Shown in pieces: positions 44,890 to 55,681 of a DNA stretch of 64,000 nucleotides. Source of the stretch: Conchocele bisecta. Its lineage: Eukaryota > Mollusca > Bivalvia > Lucinida > Thyasiridae. The notes below the pieces were generated by a model, which did not search any database, was not told the origin of the DNA, and was given only the letters and a program-made list of their open reading frames with translations. The position numbers and the translations under genes are program-made. The stretch spans positions 117,837,581-117,901,580 of the forward strand of contig CM055266.1 of assembly GCA_029237695.1 (NCBI GenBank), in the 5' to 3' direction. Within the stretch, counting starts at the first letter, position 1. Each line of letters begins with the position of its first letter.

Positions 44890-46685
44890 CAGGGTTGGCC
44901 GGGAAATACCGGGGGCGGGAATTCCCGGCGGGAAATAACGGTATTTCCCGTCCTGGGAAATACTCCCCAAAGTGGGAAATACCGGGAAATACCGGGAAAT
45001 ATGAATTTAGATGTTATTATTTGATAATTAAAGTTATTTAAATTAAGTTTTAAGCTCAGTAATAGTTAATTAAACAATCAACAACTTAATAATTAGATAT
45101 AGGGGTTAATTACAATGTATAGATCTTTTTCATTCCCAACTAAGGGTACTCATCAGGTGGAATATTTGGCAACCATGACATTTATATTTTGGTTGTATTA
45201 TTTTTTTGTAAATTACTTTTTCATTTTTTAGGAAGCATCTGAGTGTCTGCTAAATACAATTCACAAGGATAATGTCATCATGATCAGACTATGTTTAGAC
45301 AACAGGCTGTTAATTGTCAACCTTCTCCCACACTAATATTCAGTATCAAGAAATGAGAATAAATGATCTTAGCATGCATGATGTGCATACACATAGTCTC
45401 TTACAAGTCTTATATGACTGACAATGTACTGTTGTTTTATGCTTTGCATTTGTATTACTTATTTGCATTATTATTATGACATTTATTTAACGTGAAGACT
45501 ATGGGCCACGATGGTACATGTACGTATTCATGAGATACAGTACCTAAAATCGTTACAATTAGCCAAAAGCCTACTAATGTCTACTTATTTGCATGTACAT
45601 GTACATTGATGAGATTTTAATATACTTTAATAAACTATATCAGACTATGACAACAGGCTGTTAATTGTCAGCCTTCTCTCACACCTTTTGTGTCATACTG
45701 TATAATAAGAACCCAGGTGGTCTGTATATGGTCGCCCCGTGCAGGCACCGGGGCGGGATCAACTGATCCTGAGAATAGTGCTGCAGTAGCCATTGCTTGT
45801 CGTAAAAGGCGACTAAACTGGCTTAACGATTGGGTTCATACTTTCCGGAACCCACTATACCGGATTTGGCCCTCATGTGCATGTTTGGCTTTCTTGTATG
45901 TGAGAGTTGAGTCGGGCTATGCCCCATATATAAAAGTAAGATTAGCGCTAATCCTATTACTTTTAGGGGATGGGATAAATGATGCTGGTGTGGCGAGGGC
46001 CTGGCACCAGATCAGGTTGTTCTAATTTCAGGACTGAATATATATTTTGATTGTAAATATTGAGTTCTGAAGTTGGGATTTACCCCCCTTGGACAGGTGG
46101 ATACGGGACTCGACCCCGTTGACCCGTCTGCGTGTAGACTCCCTGAGGCTTGTACCTCTATGTCAGAAAAGCGGACGTTAAACCCTATTCACTCACTCAC
46201 TCACTGTATATGGTCAAGTTGTAAAACAATTACACTTACACTGTACATGGATTATCCCTGTTATCAACAATTCAACAGGGATTTTCTCAAAATTCCAAAA
46301 GCAGCTTTTATTAGTGGCAGGTTACTATAGTAATGAGGGGTGTTCTCATATACAATAAAATAGACATTTGGCAAATACTACATAGACTTGTATATAGGGA
46401 AGAAAATTGTCTAGAAAATAATTATGTTTTTTTTCTCTAAATAAACTTATTATTTCTTTTTTTATTGCAGAATGTTTTACCTATAGGCTTATCAGTCTAC
46501 ACAGATATAAACCATAGTAGATATAGGGGAATATAGAGACTCATCTTGACATTTTGGAATGAAAAAGACCACCAAGATTCATATTTCCCGGTATTTCCCA
46601 GTATTTCCCGGTATTTCCCAGTATTTCCCGGTATTTCCCGCCGTCCTGGGAAATACTCTTATTTCCCGGGAAATTGCCAACCCTG
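44890..46685. mobile_element. hAT-like array-ended element, copy 2
   Basis: Termini CAGGGTTGG and CCAACCCTG with a perfect 8-bp duplication CCATTTCT (44882-44889, 46686-46693). The GGGAAATACC arrays and interior match 1061-2343 in reverse orientation. A SINE (45734-46203) accounts for the extra length. Minus that, it is about 1.31 kb, like copy 1. Confidence 0.92.
45734..46203 (+). mobile_element. Long SINE with TCAC tail and 12-bp TSD
   Basis: Starts GCCCCGTGCAGGCACCGGGG, contains GCTTGTCGTAAAAGGCGACT and a B-box-like GGGACTCGACCCC, and ends in (TCAC)n. A perfect 12-bp duplication CTGTATATGGTC flanks it (45722-45733, 46204-46215). It fits the long tRNA-related SINEs of molluscs (V-SINE or Meta-SINE type); the exact family is not settled here. 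Confidence 0.88.
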
Positions 46686-46696
46686 CCATTTCTAGT

Positions 46697-46858
46697 TCTA
46701 ATTTCAGGACTGAATATATTTTTTCTTGATGCAAATATTCCGTTCTGATTTTGGGATTTTCCCCCCAATGCAGCAGGTTAAAATGGGATCGAACCCGTTT
46801 TCCCGGCGTTACATGACCGGAGCTGTTGATAGGCCATTAAATACAAATAATCAAACAA
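46697..46858 (+). mobile_element. SINE, right fragment
   Basis: Resumes at TCTAATTTCAGGACTGAAT and ends near TAAATACAAATAATCAAACA, like 38572-38733. It completes the fragment at 39876-39927. Confidence 0.7.
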
Positions 46859-46895
46859 GTGATGTAGTGTCTGTGTGTGGTGGTGAGACACGATC

Positions 46896-46969
46896 GCCCG
46901 GTTAGCTCAGTGGGTAAGAGCGTCGTACTAGTGTTACGGGGGTCGTGGGTTCGAACCCCACATTGGGCG
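46896..46969 (+). tRNA. tRNA-Thr(AGU)-like gene or tRNA-related repeat head
   Basis: A full cloverleaf can be drawn: a 7-bp acceptor stem (GCCCGGT/ATTGGGC with two G-T pairs), D arm GCTC/GAGC, anticodon stem TCGTA/TACGG with loop CTAGTGT, and T arm GTGGG-TTCGAAC-CCCAC. The anticodon AGT gives threonine. Bases T8, A14, G18, G19, T33 and the TTCGAAC loop are as expected. TTTTT at 46973-46977 could end Pol III transcription. A remnant of the same 3' half at 37739 suggests it may be a repeat head rather than a single-copy tRNA gene. No intron. Confidence 0.55.
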
Positions 46970-47785
46970 ACACTTTTTGTCGAGCCCGCTTGCGGAAAGC
47001 CAGACATAGTGATCACAATGACGTCCGGGTGTCAGTCCGAAATCTGCGTTCAAGTTTTTAAGTACCTTATATCTCTGCAGTCCTAAGTCACATTGACTTG
47101 AAACTTCATAAACTTATTAGTCACCATCCATATATTCATGCTGTGTCCCACTCATGCGGCCCCTGTGCCCCGAGGTCAAGGTAAAATGACTTGGAAGTTG
47201 GCGTTAAAATTTCTGTCAAAATTTGCGTTAAAGTTTTCACATACCTACTATCTCTGTAACCGGAAGTCACATTTGCTTGAAACTTTGTATGCTTATTGGG
47301 CATCATCCATATATTCATTCTGTGTCCCACTCATGCGGCCCCTGTGCCCCAAGGTGAAGGTCAAATGACTTAGATGTTTGCGTTATTATACAATCTCTGT
47401 TAAAGTTTTTACATACCTTAAATCTCAACAATTGTTACTCCAATTTACTTCTAACTTCCTTTTCATCATCCATATTTTCATTCCATAGCCTGCCCATGTG
47501 GTCCATATGCCCAAGGTCAAGGTCAAATGACTTTGAAATTTGTGTTAAAGTTTTTACATACCTTATATCTCCACAACACTTACTCCGATTTACTTCAAAC
47601 TTCAAATAATTCTTTATTATCATCCATATTTTCATTCTATAGCCCACCCATGCGGCCCACATGCCCAAGATCAAGGTCAAATTTGTGTTAAAGCTTTTAC
47701 ATACCTTATATCTCCACAACCCTTAATTCAAACTTCAAATAAATACACTCTGAAACCATCAAATGCCTCGGCGGGCCGCGGCCAT
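46970..47785 (+). repeat. Helitron-like tandem array, GCCCGCTTGCGGAAAGC family
   Basis: Starts TTTTTGTCGAGCCCGCTTGC. About four units of 150-190 bp follow with TCATCCATATTTTCATTC and CAAGGTCAAGGTCAAATGAC, ending near a GGCGGGCCGCGGCC stretch. The same start recurs at 59298. Confidence 0.7.
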
Positions 47786-48085
47786 AACATTTTTTGCTCT
47801 ACATTTTTGTATACAATTCTATATAGGGTACAGAGTTTGTGTACACAACTCCTCTGAAACCATTCCGTCATTCGATCTGCCACTATACACACGTCTTCCA
47901 CACATATGATATTGAAGATGTGCACCTTGATGTTTAGCACAACGAGAGGAAGAAATAATGCTATAAAGTTTCAAATTCTCAGTAATGTTTCTTGCCTTGG
48001 TGACAGTTTCACATTTCTGCAACTTCGTTGTCTGGCCCATCTTCGACGGGTGTATTTTGTGACTTACGGCACTCTTTTTTTGACT
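47786..48085. other. Upstream region of the RNF217-like gene, nothing recognised
   Basis: No promoter or exon could be identified. The gene's 5' untranslated exon(s), implied by the splice acceptor before the start codon, may lie here or further upstream. Confidence 0.4.
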
Positions 48086-48213
48086 GTGTTGATTAAAATC
48101 AGTTTTCTTTCATGTAGTGTATTTATTACATTCTCACAGCCATTGTTTTGATTAAACTGTTTATTTCATTAGTAGGTCTGGATCTACAGTGGTCTACAAC
48201 AAAGACGAGAAGT

Positions 48214-48465
48214 CAGACGGCCGTTTCACTAAACTTTGTAGGACTAAAATGTTTGTAAGTGCAAATTTAGGACCTTCTGGAAATTTCAATTGATGGATTT
48301 ACATTTATCGAGCATAGGCTGCACATGCAGCCTATGCTCGATAAATGTAAATCCAATAATCGTTTACAAGAAAACATTGCTAATGTTAAATTTACAGACT
48401 ATCATAATTTTGCACTTACAGACATTTTAGTAGTACAAAGTTTAATTTAGTGAAACGGCCCCCTG
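48214..48465. mobile_element. MITE, GGCCGTTTCACTAAAC family, copy 1
   Basis: Ends CAGACGGCCGTTTCACTAAA and TTAGTGAAACGGCCCCCTG in inverted orientation, with a central palindrome TTTATCGAGCATAGGCTGCA. Other copies lie at about 49545-49787, 54920-55121 and 57732-57913. Confidence 0.8.
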
Positions 48466-48504
48466 GTTTTGTCACATTGTTGATGATTTTTGTTTTATTC
48501 AGAG

Positions 48505-48730
48505 ATGGAAGCAGAAAGAGCCTCATCCTCCAAATTCCCACCCGCACCACCTGTATATTCTGATCCACACCTGCCACGTCCAACTTCAAGGCCACCACCA
48601 CCTCCATTCCCGTCACGTATCAAACTACCAACACCACGTCAATCACAATTAGATTTCGAGCTAAGCTCGATTCAACAACAGTTGACGAAAACAGAGGTTC
48701 AAGATATGAGTGAGAGTACCAGACTTGGTG
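48505..48730 (+). pseudogene. Partial duplicate of RNF217-like first coding exon
   Basis: From the ATG at 48505 it matches the first about 75 codons of the exon at 49820 (MEAERASSS, then proline-rich, then QDMSEST). It is preceded by the same TTTATTCAG acceptor and the same MITE-containing intron. The copy breaks off at GGTGGTGAGTAG, where the sequence joins a Helitron-like unit. The apparent splice donor at 48731 would give phase 1, which does not fit the phase-0 next exon. It lacks the acidic region and the RING. It is probably a non-functional segmental duplicate, though an alternative first exon with another partner cannot be ruled out. Confidence 0.75.
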
Positions 48731-48734
48731 GTGA

Positions 48735-49466
48735 GTAGATGGGCAAAGTTTATTTTGATTTGACCCCCGGGTTATGGATTATCTCCCCCTTTTCGACTTG
48801 TAATTTTCCAATTTTGCCTTGTAAGTCGTAAAATTTTAAACCGTACTAGCTACATGTACACACCTGACACTTGGTATGTAGCTTCCTCATGATGAGTAGA
48901 TGTGCAAAGTTTATTTTGATTTTTGATTTGACCCCTGGGTCATGGATTATCTCCCCGTTGGACTTGGAATTTTGCCTCGTTTACTATCAAAGCGATATGT
49001 GGGGCATCCGTGTTCACATTTTCTAGTTTTGATTTTTTATTTGACCCCCGGGTCATGGATTTTGCTTTGTAAGTCGTAAAACTGTTAAACCATGCTAGCT
49101 ACACACCCAACAAACAAACAAACAAACAAACCGGAAACTTGGTATGTAGCTTCATTATGATGAGTAAATGCACAAAGTTTATTTCGATTTTTTATTCGAA
49201 CCCGGGGTCATGGATTATCTCCCCATTTTCGACTTAGAATTTGGCAAGTTTGTCTCGTAACTTGTAAAGCCTTTAAACCGTAATAGCTACAGACCTGAAA
49301 CTTGGTATGTAGCTTCCTTATGATGAGTAGATGGACAAGGTTTATTTCAATTTTGTATTCGACCCCCGGGTCATGGATTATCTCTCCTTTTGGACTTGCA
49401 ATTTTTCCTCGTTTATTATCAAAGCGGTATGTGGGGCATCCGTGTTCTGTGAACACATTTTCTAGT
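48735..49466 (+). mobile_element. Helitron-like array between the duplicated exons
   Basis: Four units of about 165 bp (GATGAGTAGATG, AAAGTTTATTT, GACCCCCGGGTCATGGATTA). 3' ends appear at 49023-49026 (CTAG, hairpin damaged) and 49441-49465 (hairpin GTGTTCtgtGAACAC then ATTTTCTAG). The duplicated gene segment resumes within about 10 bp of that last CTAG. Confidence 0.75.
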
Positions 49467-49544
49467 TTTATGTGGTGATTAAAATCATTATTCTTTCATG
49501 TAGTATATTTATTACATTATCACAGCCATTGTTTGGATTAAACT

Positions 49545-49787
49545 GAAACTTTGTACTACTTAAATGTTCGTAAGTGCAAATTTAGGATCGTCTGGAAATT
49601 TCAATTGATGGATTTACATTTATTGAGCATAGGCTGCACATGCAGCCTATGCTCGATAAATGTAAATCCAATAATTGTTTACAAGAAAACATTGCTAATG
49701 TTAAATTTACAGACTATCATAATTTTGCACTTACAAACATTTTAGTTGTACAAAGTTTAGTTTTGTGAAACGGCCCCCTGGTTTTAT
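49545..49787. mobile_element. MITE, GGCCGTTTCACTAAAC family, copy 2 (in duplicated segment)
   Basis: Same sequence as copy 1 apart from the damaged left end. It was present before the duplication because both segments carry it. Confidence 0.75.
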
Positions 49788-49819
49788 CACATTGTTGATG
49801 ATTGGTTTTTTATTCAGAG

Positions 49820-50632
49820 ATGGAAGCAGAAAGAGCCTCATCCTCCAATATCCCACCCGCACCACCAGTATATTCTGATCCACCCCCACCACCTCCAACT
49901 TTAAGGTCACCACCACCACCTCCATTGCCGCCACGTATGAAACTACCAACAGCAACGTCACCACGTCAATTACAATTAGATTACGAGTTGCGCTCAATTA
50001 AACAACAGTTGAAAACAGACGTTCAAGATATGAGTGAGAGTACTGGAGTTGATGGTGAAGAAGTGCCAATGCCGGGCACTAGTGATAGCGATTCAGAAAT
50101 CGAAGACAATTCAGAAATTGAAGACGATTCAGAAATCGATGACTACGAAGAACTCTATACTAACTCCAATCTACACAGTTCTGATTGGCAGTCTCGATTT
50201 CGCTCATTTTATCTCGATCACGACCTTGACTTGGACTTGGATTTTGGAGACGACACATTTGCCGATATTGACGATGACGATGATGCATTACTTAACATTT
50301 TGTTCAGCGGAGAAACCAAGCCAACATATCCTTGCGGTGAGGAACTGGTGGCGGAGTGTCTTATATGTTTCGAGACCGTTACCTTACACCGGCGACTTTG
50401 TTGTTTCTTCCCAGTATGTGACAACTGCATGCAAATGTACCTGATAAACGAGGTGAAACAGGCTGTCGTAGAAATCAAGTGTATAAGTGGAGTATGTGAC
50501 TCGTACGTTCACCGTGATGAGATTTTAGGTCGACTGCCAGCGGAAATGAAAGAGAAATACTACAAGTTCCTTGTGGATGCGAATAAAGACCCAAGCGTGA
50601 AGACATGTCCACGATGCAGCCATATTTATCAG
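49820..50632 (+). CDS. RNF217-like RBR E3 ligase, coding exon 1
   Basis: 271 codons from the ATG at 49820 to the donor CAG|GTAACG. It follows an acceptor TTTTTTATTCAG, so a non-coding exon lies upstream. Residues 10-40 are proline-rich, and 88-160 are very acidic with DSEIED repeats, likely disordered. RING1 starts at C180/C183 (AECLICFE) with further metal ligands in CCFFPVCDNC (about 194-203), C221 and C226. The first cysteines of the IBR, C263 and C266 (CPRC), close the exon. The protein would be a ubiquitin ligase that takes ubiquitin from an E2 onto its own cysteine. RING1 spacing, the later exons and a C-terminal membrane segment match RNF217 best among RBR families. Confidence 0.9.
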
Positions 50633-50784
50633 GTAACGATCTTCGTATTGGCCGTATGCATACTAAGTTGGTAGAACTTGTTTGCCCAAACCTATTGCAC
50701 AATGAAAACAATTAAATATGTTTGAACTAAAAAATACCGACTGATAACATAATGTTGTATTGAGAATTGACCTGATACGAATAT

Positions 50785-51058
50785 CTGTAGCCAATTTCAT
50801 CAAAATTGCAAAGTATACTTATGTTGCTAAGTACATGTATACTTTGAGGGAGTAATCATTTATTTTTCCCAAAATGCATTATTTCATATAGAACTAACGA
50901 CTATATATTTGATGCAGACTTATTATACTGATTTTTTTACATTATCACATGGCTGTGATAATGTAATAAATTCAGTATAATAAAAATTAATAAATTTATC
51001 TTCAAAGTTTACTTGGCAAGATAAGTATACTTTGCAATGTTGATGAAATAGGCTACTG
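50785..51058. mobile_element. MITE, AAGTATACTTTGCAATGTTG family, copy 1
   Basis: Ends CTGTAGCCAATTTCATCAAA and TGATGAAATAGGCTACTG inverted, with a central palindrome of ACATTATCACA...TGTGATAATGT. Copy 2 is at 56377-57164. Confidence 0.8.
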
Positions 51059-51059
51059 G

Positions 51060-51925
51060 ATTACAACAACTTGAAAACTTCCCTGTGACAAATCCACATT
51101 CGTCCCGCCCCCGATAAGCCCAGGGTCAAGGACACAGACCTGGTGCGTTCGAATCCTTAACGCTCCAGTAAATGGCTTATAATTTCTGTGTCCTTGCTCG
51201 GATCTACTTCACATTTCACACATGCATTGCTCCAATGGTTCTCTACCACCCTGTGACAAATCCACATTCGTCCGCTAAGCCCAGGGTCAAGGTCACAGAC
51301 TTGGTGTGTTTGAAACCTTAACGCTCGGGTAAATGACTTATAATTTCTGTGTCCTTGCTTGGATCTGCTTCACATTTCACACACGTATTGCTCCAGTGGT
51401 CCTCTACCGCTCTGTGACAAATCCACATTCGTCCCGCCCCCGCCAAGCCCAGGGTCAAGGTCACAGACTTGGTGCGTTTGAAACCTTAACGCTTGGGTAA
51501 ATGGCTTATAATTTCTGTTTCCTGGCTCAGATCTGCTTCACATTTCACACACGCATTGCTCCAATGGTCCTCTACCGCCCTGTGACAAATCCACATTTTT
51601 CCCGCCCCAGCCAGGGTCAAGGTCACAGACTTGGTGCGTTTGAAACCTTAACTCTCAGATAAATGGCTTATAATTTCTGTTTCCTTGCTCGGATCTGCTT
51701 CACATTTCACACACGCATTGCTCCCATGGTTCTCTACCACCCTGTGACAAATCCACATTCGTCCCGCCCCCGCTAAGCGCAGAGTCAAGGTCACAGACTT
51801 GGTGCGTTCGAAACCTTAACGCTTGGGTAAATGGCTTATAATTTCTGTTTCCTTGTTTTCAAATGTGTCTCGTTTGCTTTGGTTGCCAGCGGGGGCATTC
51901 ATGTGCCGACAGGCCACATTTCTAG
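51060..51925 (+). mobile_element. Helitron-like array D (5' truncated)
   Basis: About five units of 165-170 bp (ACAAATCCACATTCGTCCCG; CCAGGGTCAAGGTCACAGAC; AACCTTAACGCT). The 3' end ATGTG...CACAT then TTCTAG, CTAG at 51922-51925. The 5' end is cut at the neighbouring MITE. Confidence 0.8.
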
Positions 51926-51936
51926 TATTCCTTATT

Positions 51937-53119
51937 ATGCCCCCGCCACCGAATGGTGAGGGGGGCATATAGTGTTACCGGCGTCCGTACGTACGTACGT
52001 CCCGAAACCTTAACACTCAGGTAAATGGCTTATAATTTCTGTTTCCTTGCTTGGATCTGCTTCACATTTCGCACACACATTGCTCCAATGGTCCTCTACC
52101 ACCCTGTGGCAAATCCACATTCGCCCCACCCCCGATAAGCCCAGGGTCAAGGTCACAGACCTGGTGCGTTCGAAACCTTAACGATCAAGTAAATGGCTTA
52201 TAATTTCTGTATCCTTGCTCGGATCTACTTCACATTTCACACACGCATTGCTCCAATGGGTCCTCTACCAACAATCTGTGACAAATCCACATTCGTCCCG
52301 CGCCCGCTAAGCCCAGGGTCAAGGTCACAGACTTGGTGTGTTCGAAACCTTAACGCTCGGGTAAATGACTTATAGTTTCTGTGTCCTTGCTCGGATCTTC
52401 TTCACATTTCACACACGTATTGCTCCAGTGGTCCTCTACCGCTCTGTGACAAATCCACATTCGTCCCGCCCCCGCCAAGCCCAGGGTCAAGGTCACAGAC
52501 TTGGTGCGTTTGAAACCTTAACGCTCGGGTAAATGGCTTATAATTTCTGTGTCCTTGCTCGGATCTGCTTCACTTTTCACACACACATTGCTCCAATGGT
52601 CCTCTACTGCCCTGTAACAAATCCACATTCGTCCCTAAGGGTCAAGGTCACAGACTTGGTGCGTTTGAAACCTTAACGTTCGGGTAAATGGCTTATAATT
52701 TCTGTTTCCTTGTTCGCATCTGCTTCACATTTCACACACGCATTGCTCCAATGGTCCTCTACCGCCCTGTGATAAATCCACATTCATCCCGCCCCCGCCG
52801 AGCCCAGGGTCAAGGTCACAGACATGGTGCGTTCGAAACCTTAACGTTCGGGTAAATGGTTATTTTATTTCTGTTTCCTTGATCGGATCTGCTTCACATT
52901 TCACACACGCATTGCTCCAATGATCCTCTACCGCCCTGTGACAAATCCACATTTGTCCCGCCCCAGCCAAGCCCAAGGTCAAGGTCACAGACTTGGTGCG
53001 TTTGAAACCTTAACGCTCGGGTAAATGGCTTATAATTTCTGTTTCCTTGTTTTCAAATGTGTCTCGTTTTCTTTGGCTGCCAGTGGGGTCATTTGTGTGC
53101 TGACATGCCACATGTCTAG
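51937..53119 (+). mobile_element. Helitron-like element E, complete
   Basis: 5' inverted repeat ATGCCCCC...GGGGGCAT (51937-51968), then ACGTACGTACGT. About six units of the same family as element D follow. The 3' end is an imperfect ATGTGTGCTGACATGCCACAT hairpin region with CTAG at 53116-53119. Eleven bases separate the 3' end of D from its start, so D and E are in tandem. Confidence 0.8.
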
Positions 53120-53711
53120 TTAAATATGGAATAATTTTTTTTTTTAAATCACTTATATATTGTACCCCCTGATATCAAATTAAATGCTTATTTTATTTTA
53201 CAACTGGGTTATTGATATTCTTCATTATTACCGTAAATAGGGAACAAATGATCAAAACAGAAAACAAATATAACCATTCACTTATTTGTGTGTATTATTA
53301 CTTACTTACTTACTTATCTGGAGCTCTAGCAAGACAACAACCCATTCTGTCCTGGCATTTTGTGTTGTGCGAGCTGTTTAATACTTTGCAGTTTGCAGTT
53401 CTGTTAAAAATCTTGCACAGACCAATAATAAACATGTAAATACATGTATACCGACTTTGACCTGGATTATCATTTTATTCCCGTTTTATTTACAGAACGT
53501 GAGGACAGAATGACCATATTTCACAATGGCCGGGTCTCGGCTAGAAGGATACAGAAACATATAAACGACAGATGAAATAGTAAAATACATCCGTATAGCT
53601 GAGATTATCTAATTATATATGAGATGATATTTACATCTTCAATGTATGATGTATTGCTTATGCAATAAATATAATTTAGCATTCACGATGATTTAATATC
53701 ACATTTATTAA

Positions 53712-53943
53712 CCCTTTCAACTCCAAGTATCTTAATAGGATGTTCCATGCCAATGTTTCACGCTATTTCATTAATGTTGTTCATTCAAATTATCCCATTC
53801 TTCTAAAAGGGTAATCTGTACGACGTTTAAAATTATTAACAAACAGTGGAGATCCTGATGAGACGGCTCGTTACGAGCCGGCTCATCTGGATCTGCACTG
53901 TTTGCAAACATTGTCTCTATAGAGGTCTGTGGTGTTGAAAGGG
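53712..53943. mobile_element. piggyBac-like MITE with TTAA target sites
   Basis: TTAA (53708-53711 and 53944-53947) flanks CCCTTTCAACTCCA and, inverted, TGTTGAAAGGG. A central 64-bp imperfect palindrome (CAGTGGAGATCCTGATGAG) lies near 53850-53913. TTAA duplication with CCC/GGG ends is characteristic of piggyBac-type elements. Confidence 0.8.
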
Positions 53944-54100
53944 TTAAACAAAACTATGTATTTATTACACTCGTTGACTGGTTTCATAAGAAACTCGGCA
54001 TATAGTCAAGTTCCTTACGAAATCAGAAAACTTGTTGCATGAATAAATACTAAATTAAATCATCACTCCTGTAAGATGCGCTGTATTCTCTACACACCAG

Positions 54101-54313
54101 GCTGTGAGTGTGCCGATCGAGAACAATCATGGGAAATACGGCCTCCTGGTGCACTGTGGGAAGTGTGAGCTCGACTGGTGTTTCAGCTGCCATGCCCCAT
54201 GGCACGTGGATGTCAAGTGTCGCAATTTCCTGAAGGGTGACCAGCTGTTGAGGACCTGGGCCAAGGAGCAGCACTATGGTCACCCGAACGCCCAGAAATG
54301 CCCGCGCTGCAAG
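54101..54313 (+). CDS. RNF217-like E3 ligase, coding exon 2 (IBR)
   Basis: Acceptor CTACACACCAG before 54101, donor AAG|GTAAGG after 54313; 71 codons, phase 0 on both sides. It carries the rest of the in-between-RING zinc domain: HCGKCELDWCFSCHAPWH (about residues 289-306) and VKCRNF. The exon ends with CPRCK, the first pair of RING2 cysteines. The WCF-x-CH-x-PWH pattern is typical of the IBR in this subfamily. Confidence 0.92.
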
Positions 54314-54332
54314 GTAAGGTTTGACAGACAGT

Positions 54333-54775
54333 GGCATGGGCGGATTCAGGGGGGGCGGGGCGGACCCGGCGCGAGTCCCCCCCCCCCCCCTACCCCCCCC
54401 CCCTAAAATTTGCCGAGTAAAGATTTTTTACAAGTTACAAGGCACGTTTCATGCCAAGTGCCATGTATTCCATGCATTTTTTGGTCGTTGTCTTATTGTT
54501 TCAAAATTTAAACGTTTTCAATCAAAATTCATGTCTAAACATACTGTGACAGTGTCAATATTTTTGCTCCAAAATGCGCCAGAATGCAGGAAATGAAGGC
54601 AATGGACCCGGACCCCCCTACAGTGTACAGTAGCGCTATCCTGAGCTCTGCACACCAAGTCAGTATTTTGCAATACTTGACTATATTATCGAACAAGCAT
54701 AGCTCGTTCGATAATATAGTCAAATATTGCAAACTAGTTACGCCCCCCAACCCGAAATCCTGGATCCACGCCTGA
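54333..54775. mobile_element. Candidate MITE in intron 2
   Basis: GGGCGGATTCAGG near 54337 and AATCCTGGATCCACGCC near 54756 look like related inverted ends. Inside are poly-G/C runs and a palindrome, TTGACTATATTATCGAAC, at 54677-54722. No clear target duplication. Confidence 0.45.
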
Positions 54776-54919
54776 GTGGGGCCTCTTTTCTCAACTGGAA
54801 ACTCACGAAACTCAAGTGGTTAATTTTACTGGGTTATTTCCAGTCCATTAATGAGACCCGTGTCATGCTTCTAATGAGCAACAAAGATCATTATCGAGCT
54901 GCATGAGTGTTCTATTGAT

Positions 54920-55121
54920 CAGAGGGCCGTTTCACTAAACTTTGTACGACTAAAATGTTCGTAAGTGCAACATTTTTACAGTCTGTAAATATCACAGTAG
55001 CAATGTTTTCTTGTAATCAATGCTCAATAAATGTAAATCCATCAATTGAAATTACTAGATGATCCTAAATTTGCACTTACGAACATTTTAGTCATATGAA
55101 GTATAGTGAAGCGGCCCCCAG
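54920..55121. mobile_element. MITE, GGCCGTTTCACTAAAC family, copy 3
   Basis: Inverted ends CAGAGGGCCGTTTCACTAAA and AGTGAAGCGGCCCCCAG. No target duplication seen. Confidence 0.75.
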
Positions 55122-55681
55122 GAGAGCCGTGACCTATGGCGATATGGAATTGGACTTCAATACCAGAGGTTGTGAGTTCAATCCTCACTCAATGGGTGAA
55201 AAATACTTACATAGTATTTCCATCTCGCTGGTATCTGTCGGATGAGACTTTAAAACTGTAGTCCTGTCTCTATATCATCATAGCTTTTGCTAAACCCATT
55301 CACTTTCACTTTGATCAGGACCTACACTGGTCACAAATCCAATAAGCCATGAGAAAAAAGACGAAATACAAACCAACAGCGGACAATATTTTTTGTTTCC
55401 CGCATCCAAAGGGTTAATCACCCGTAAAGATGGTCCTACAGATCACAGGTTGAATTAACAGACCACGGCCTATAAATAAATTAAATATAAGAAAAAAATA
55501 TGCTAAACAAAATTCTTTACTCCCTCCTAGTAAAGAATATTTTTATGCCACCGGGTTTCGTCCGTCCGTCTGTCCGTCCGTCCGTCACACTTTTCGGTTA
55601 ACCACTTTGTCACTGTTTCTCATATATGCTGCAGGTGGCATCCGCGTTTGACAGATGCATTTCTTGTTTTAGCTTATTTTT

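Larger units (their letters stand above)
39928..46696 (+). mobile_element. Helitron-like element A, expanded by nested insertions
   Basis: The 5' end is a hairpin GTATCCCCCG...CGGGGGATAC (39928-39955). The 3' end is the perfect hairpin CGCTTGTCGACAAGCG (44865-44880) then TCCATTTCTAG, with the final CTAG at 46692-46695, because a hAT-like element inserted one base before it. The internal units, about 180 bp (CATAACTCGAACACCCTTTG; GAAACTTCACACATGCATAG), occur at 39995-40450 and 44520-44820. Nested inside are Helitron-like elements B and C, a palindrome and the hAT-like element. A 5' hairpin, a tandem core and a 3' hairpin plus CTAG match non-autonomous Helitron/Helentron elements such as the bivalve pearl type. 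Confidence 0.7.
50633..54100 (+). other. Intron 1, filled with mobile elements
   Basis: GT at 50633 and AG at 54099-54100, phase 0. It contains a MITE (50785-51058), two Helitron-like arrays (51060-51925 and 51937-53119), an (ATTACTT) run near 53299-53319 and a piggyBac-like MITE (53712-53943). Confidence 0.8.

Noticed and set aside
48731..48740. GGTGAGTAG as a working splice donor for an alternative first exon
   Set aside because: The bases belong to the Helitron unit (ATGAGTAGATG in other units) and the resulting phase does not match exon 2. Not excluded without RNA data.
54101..54337. Minus-strand open frame over exon 2
   Set aside because: Shadow of the conserved RBR exon, which has splice sites, phase and zinc ligands on the plus strand.
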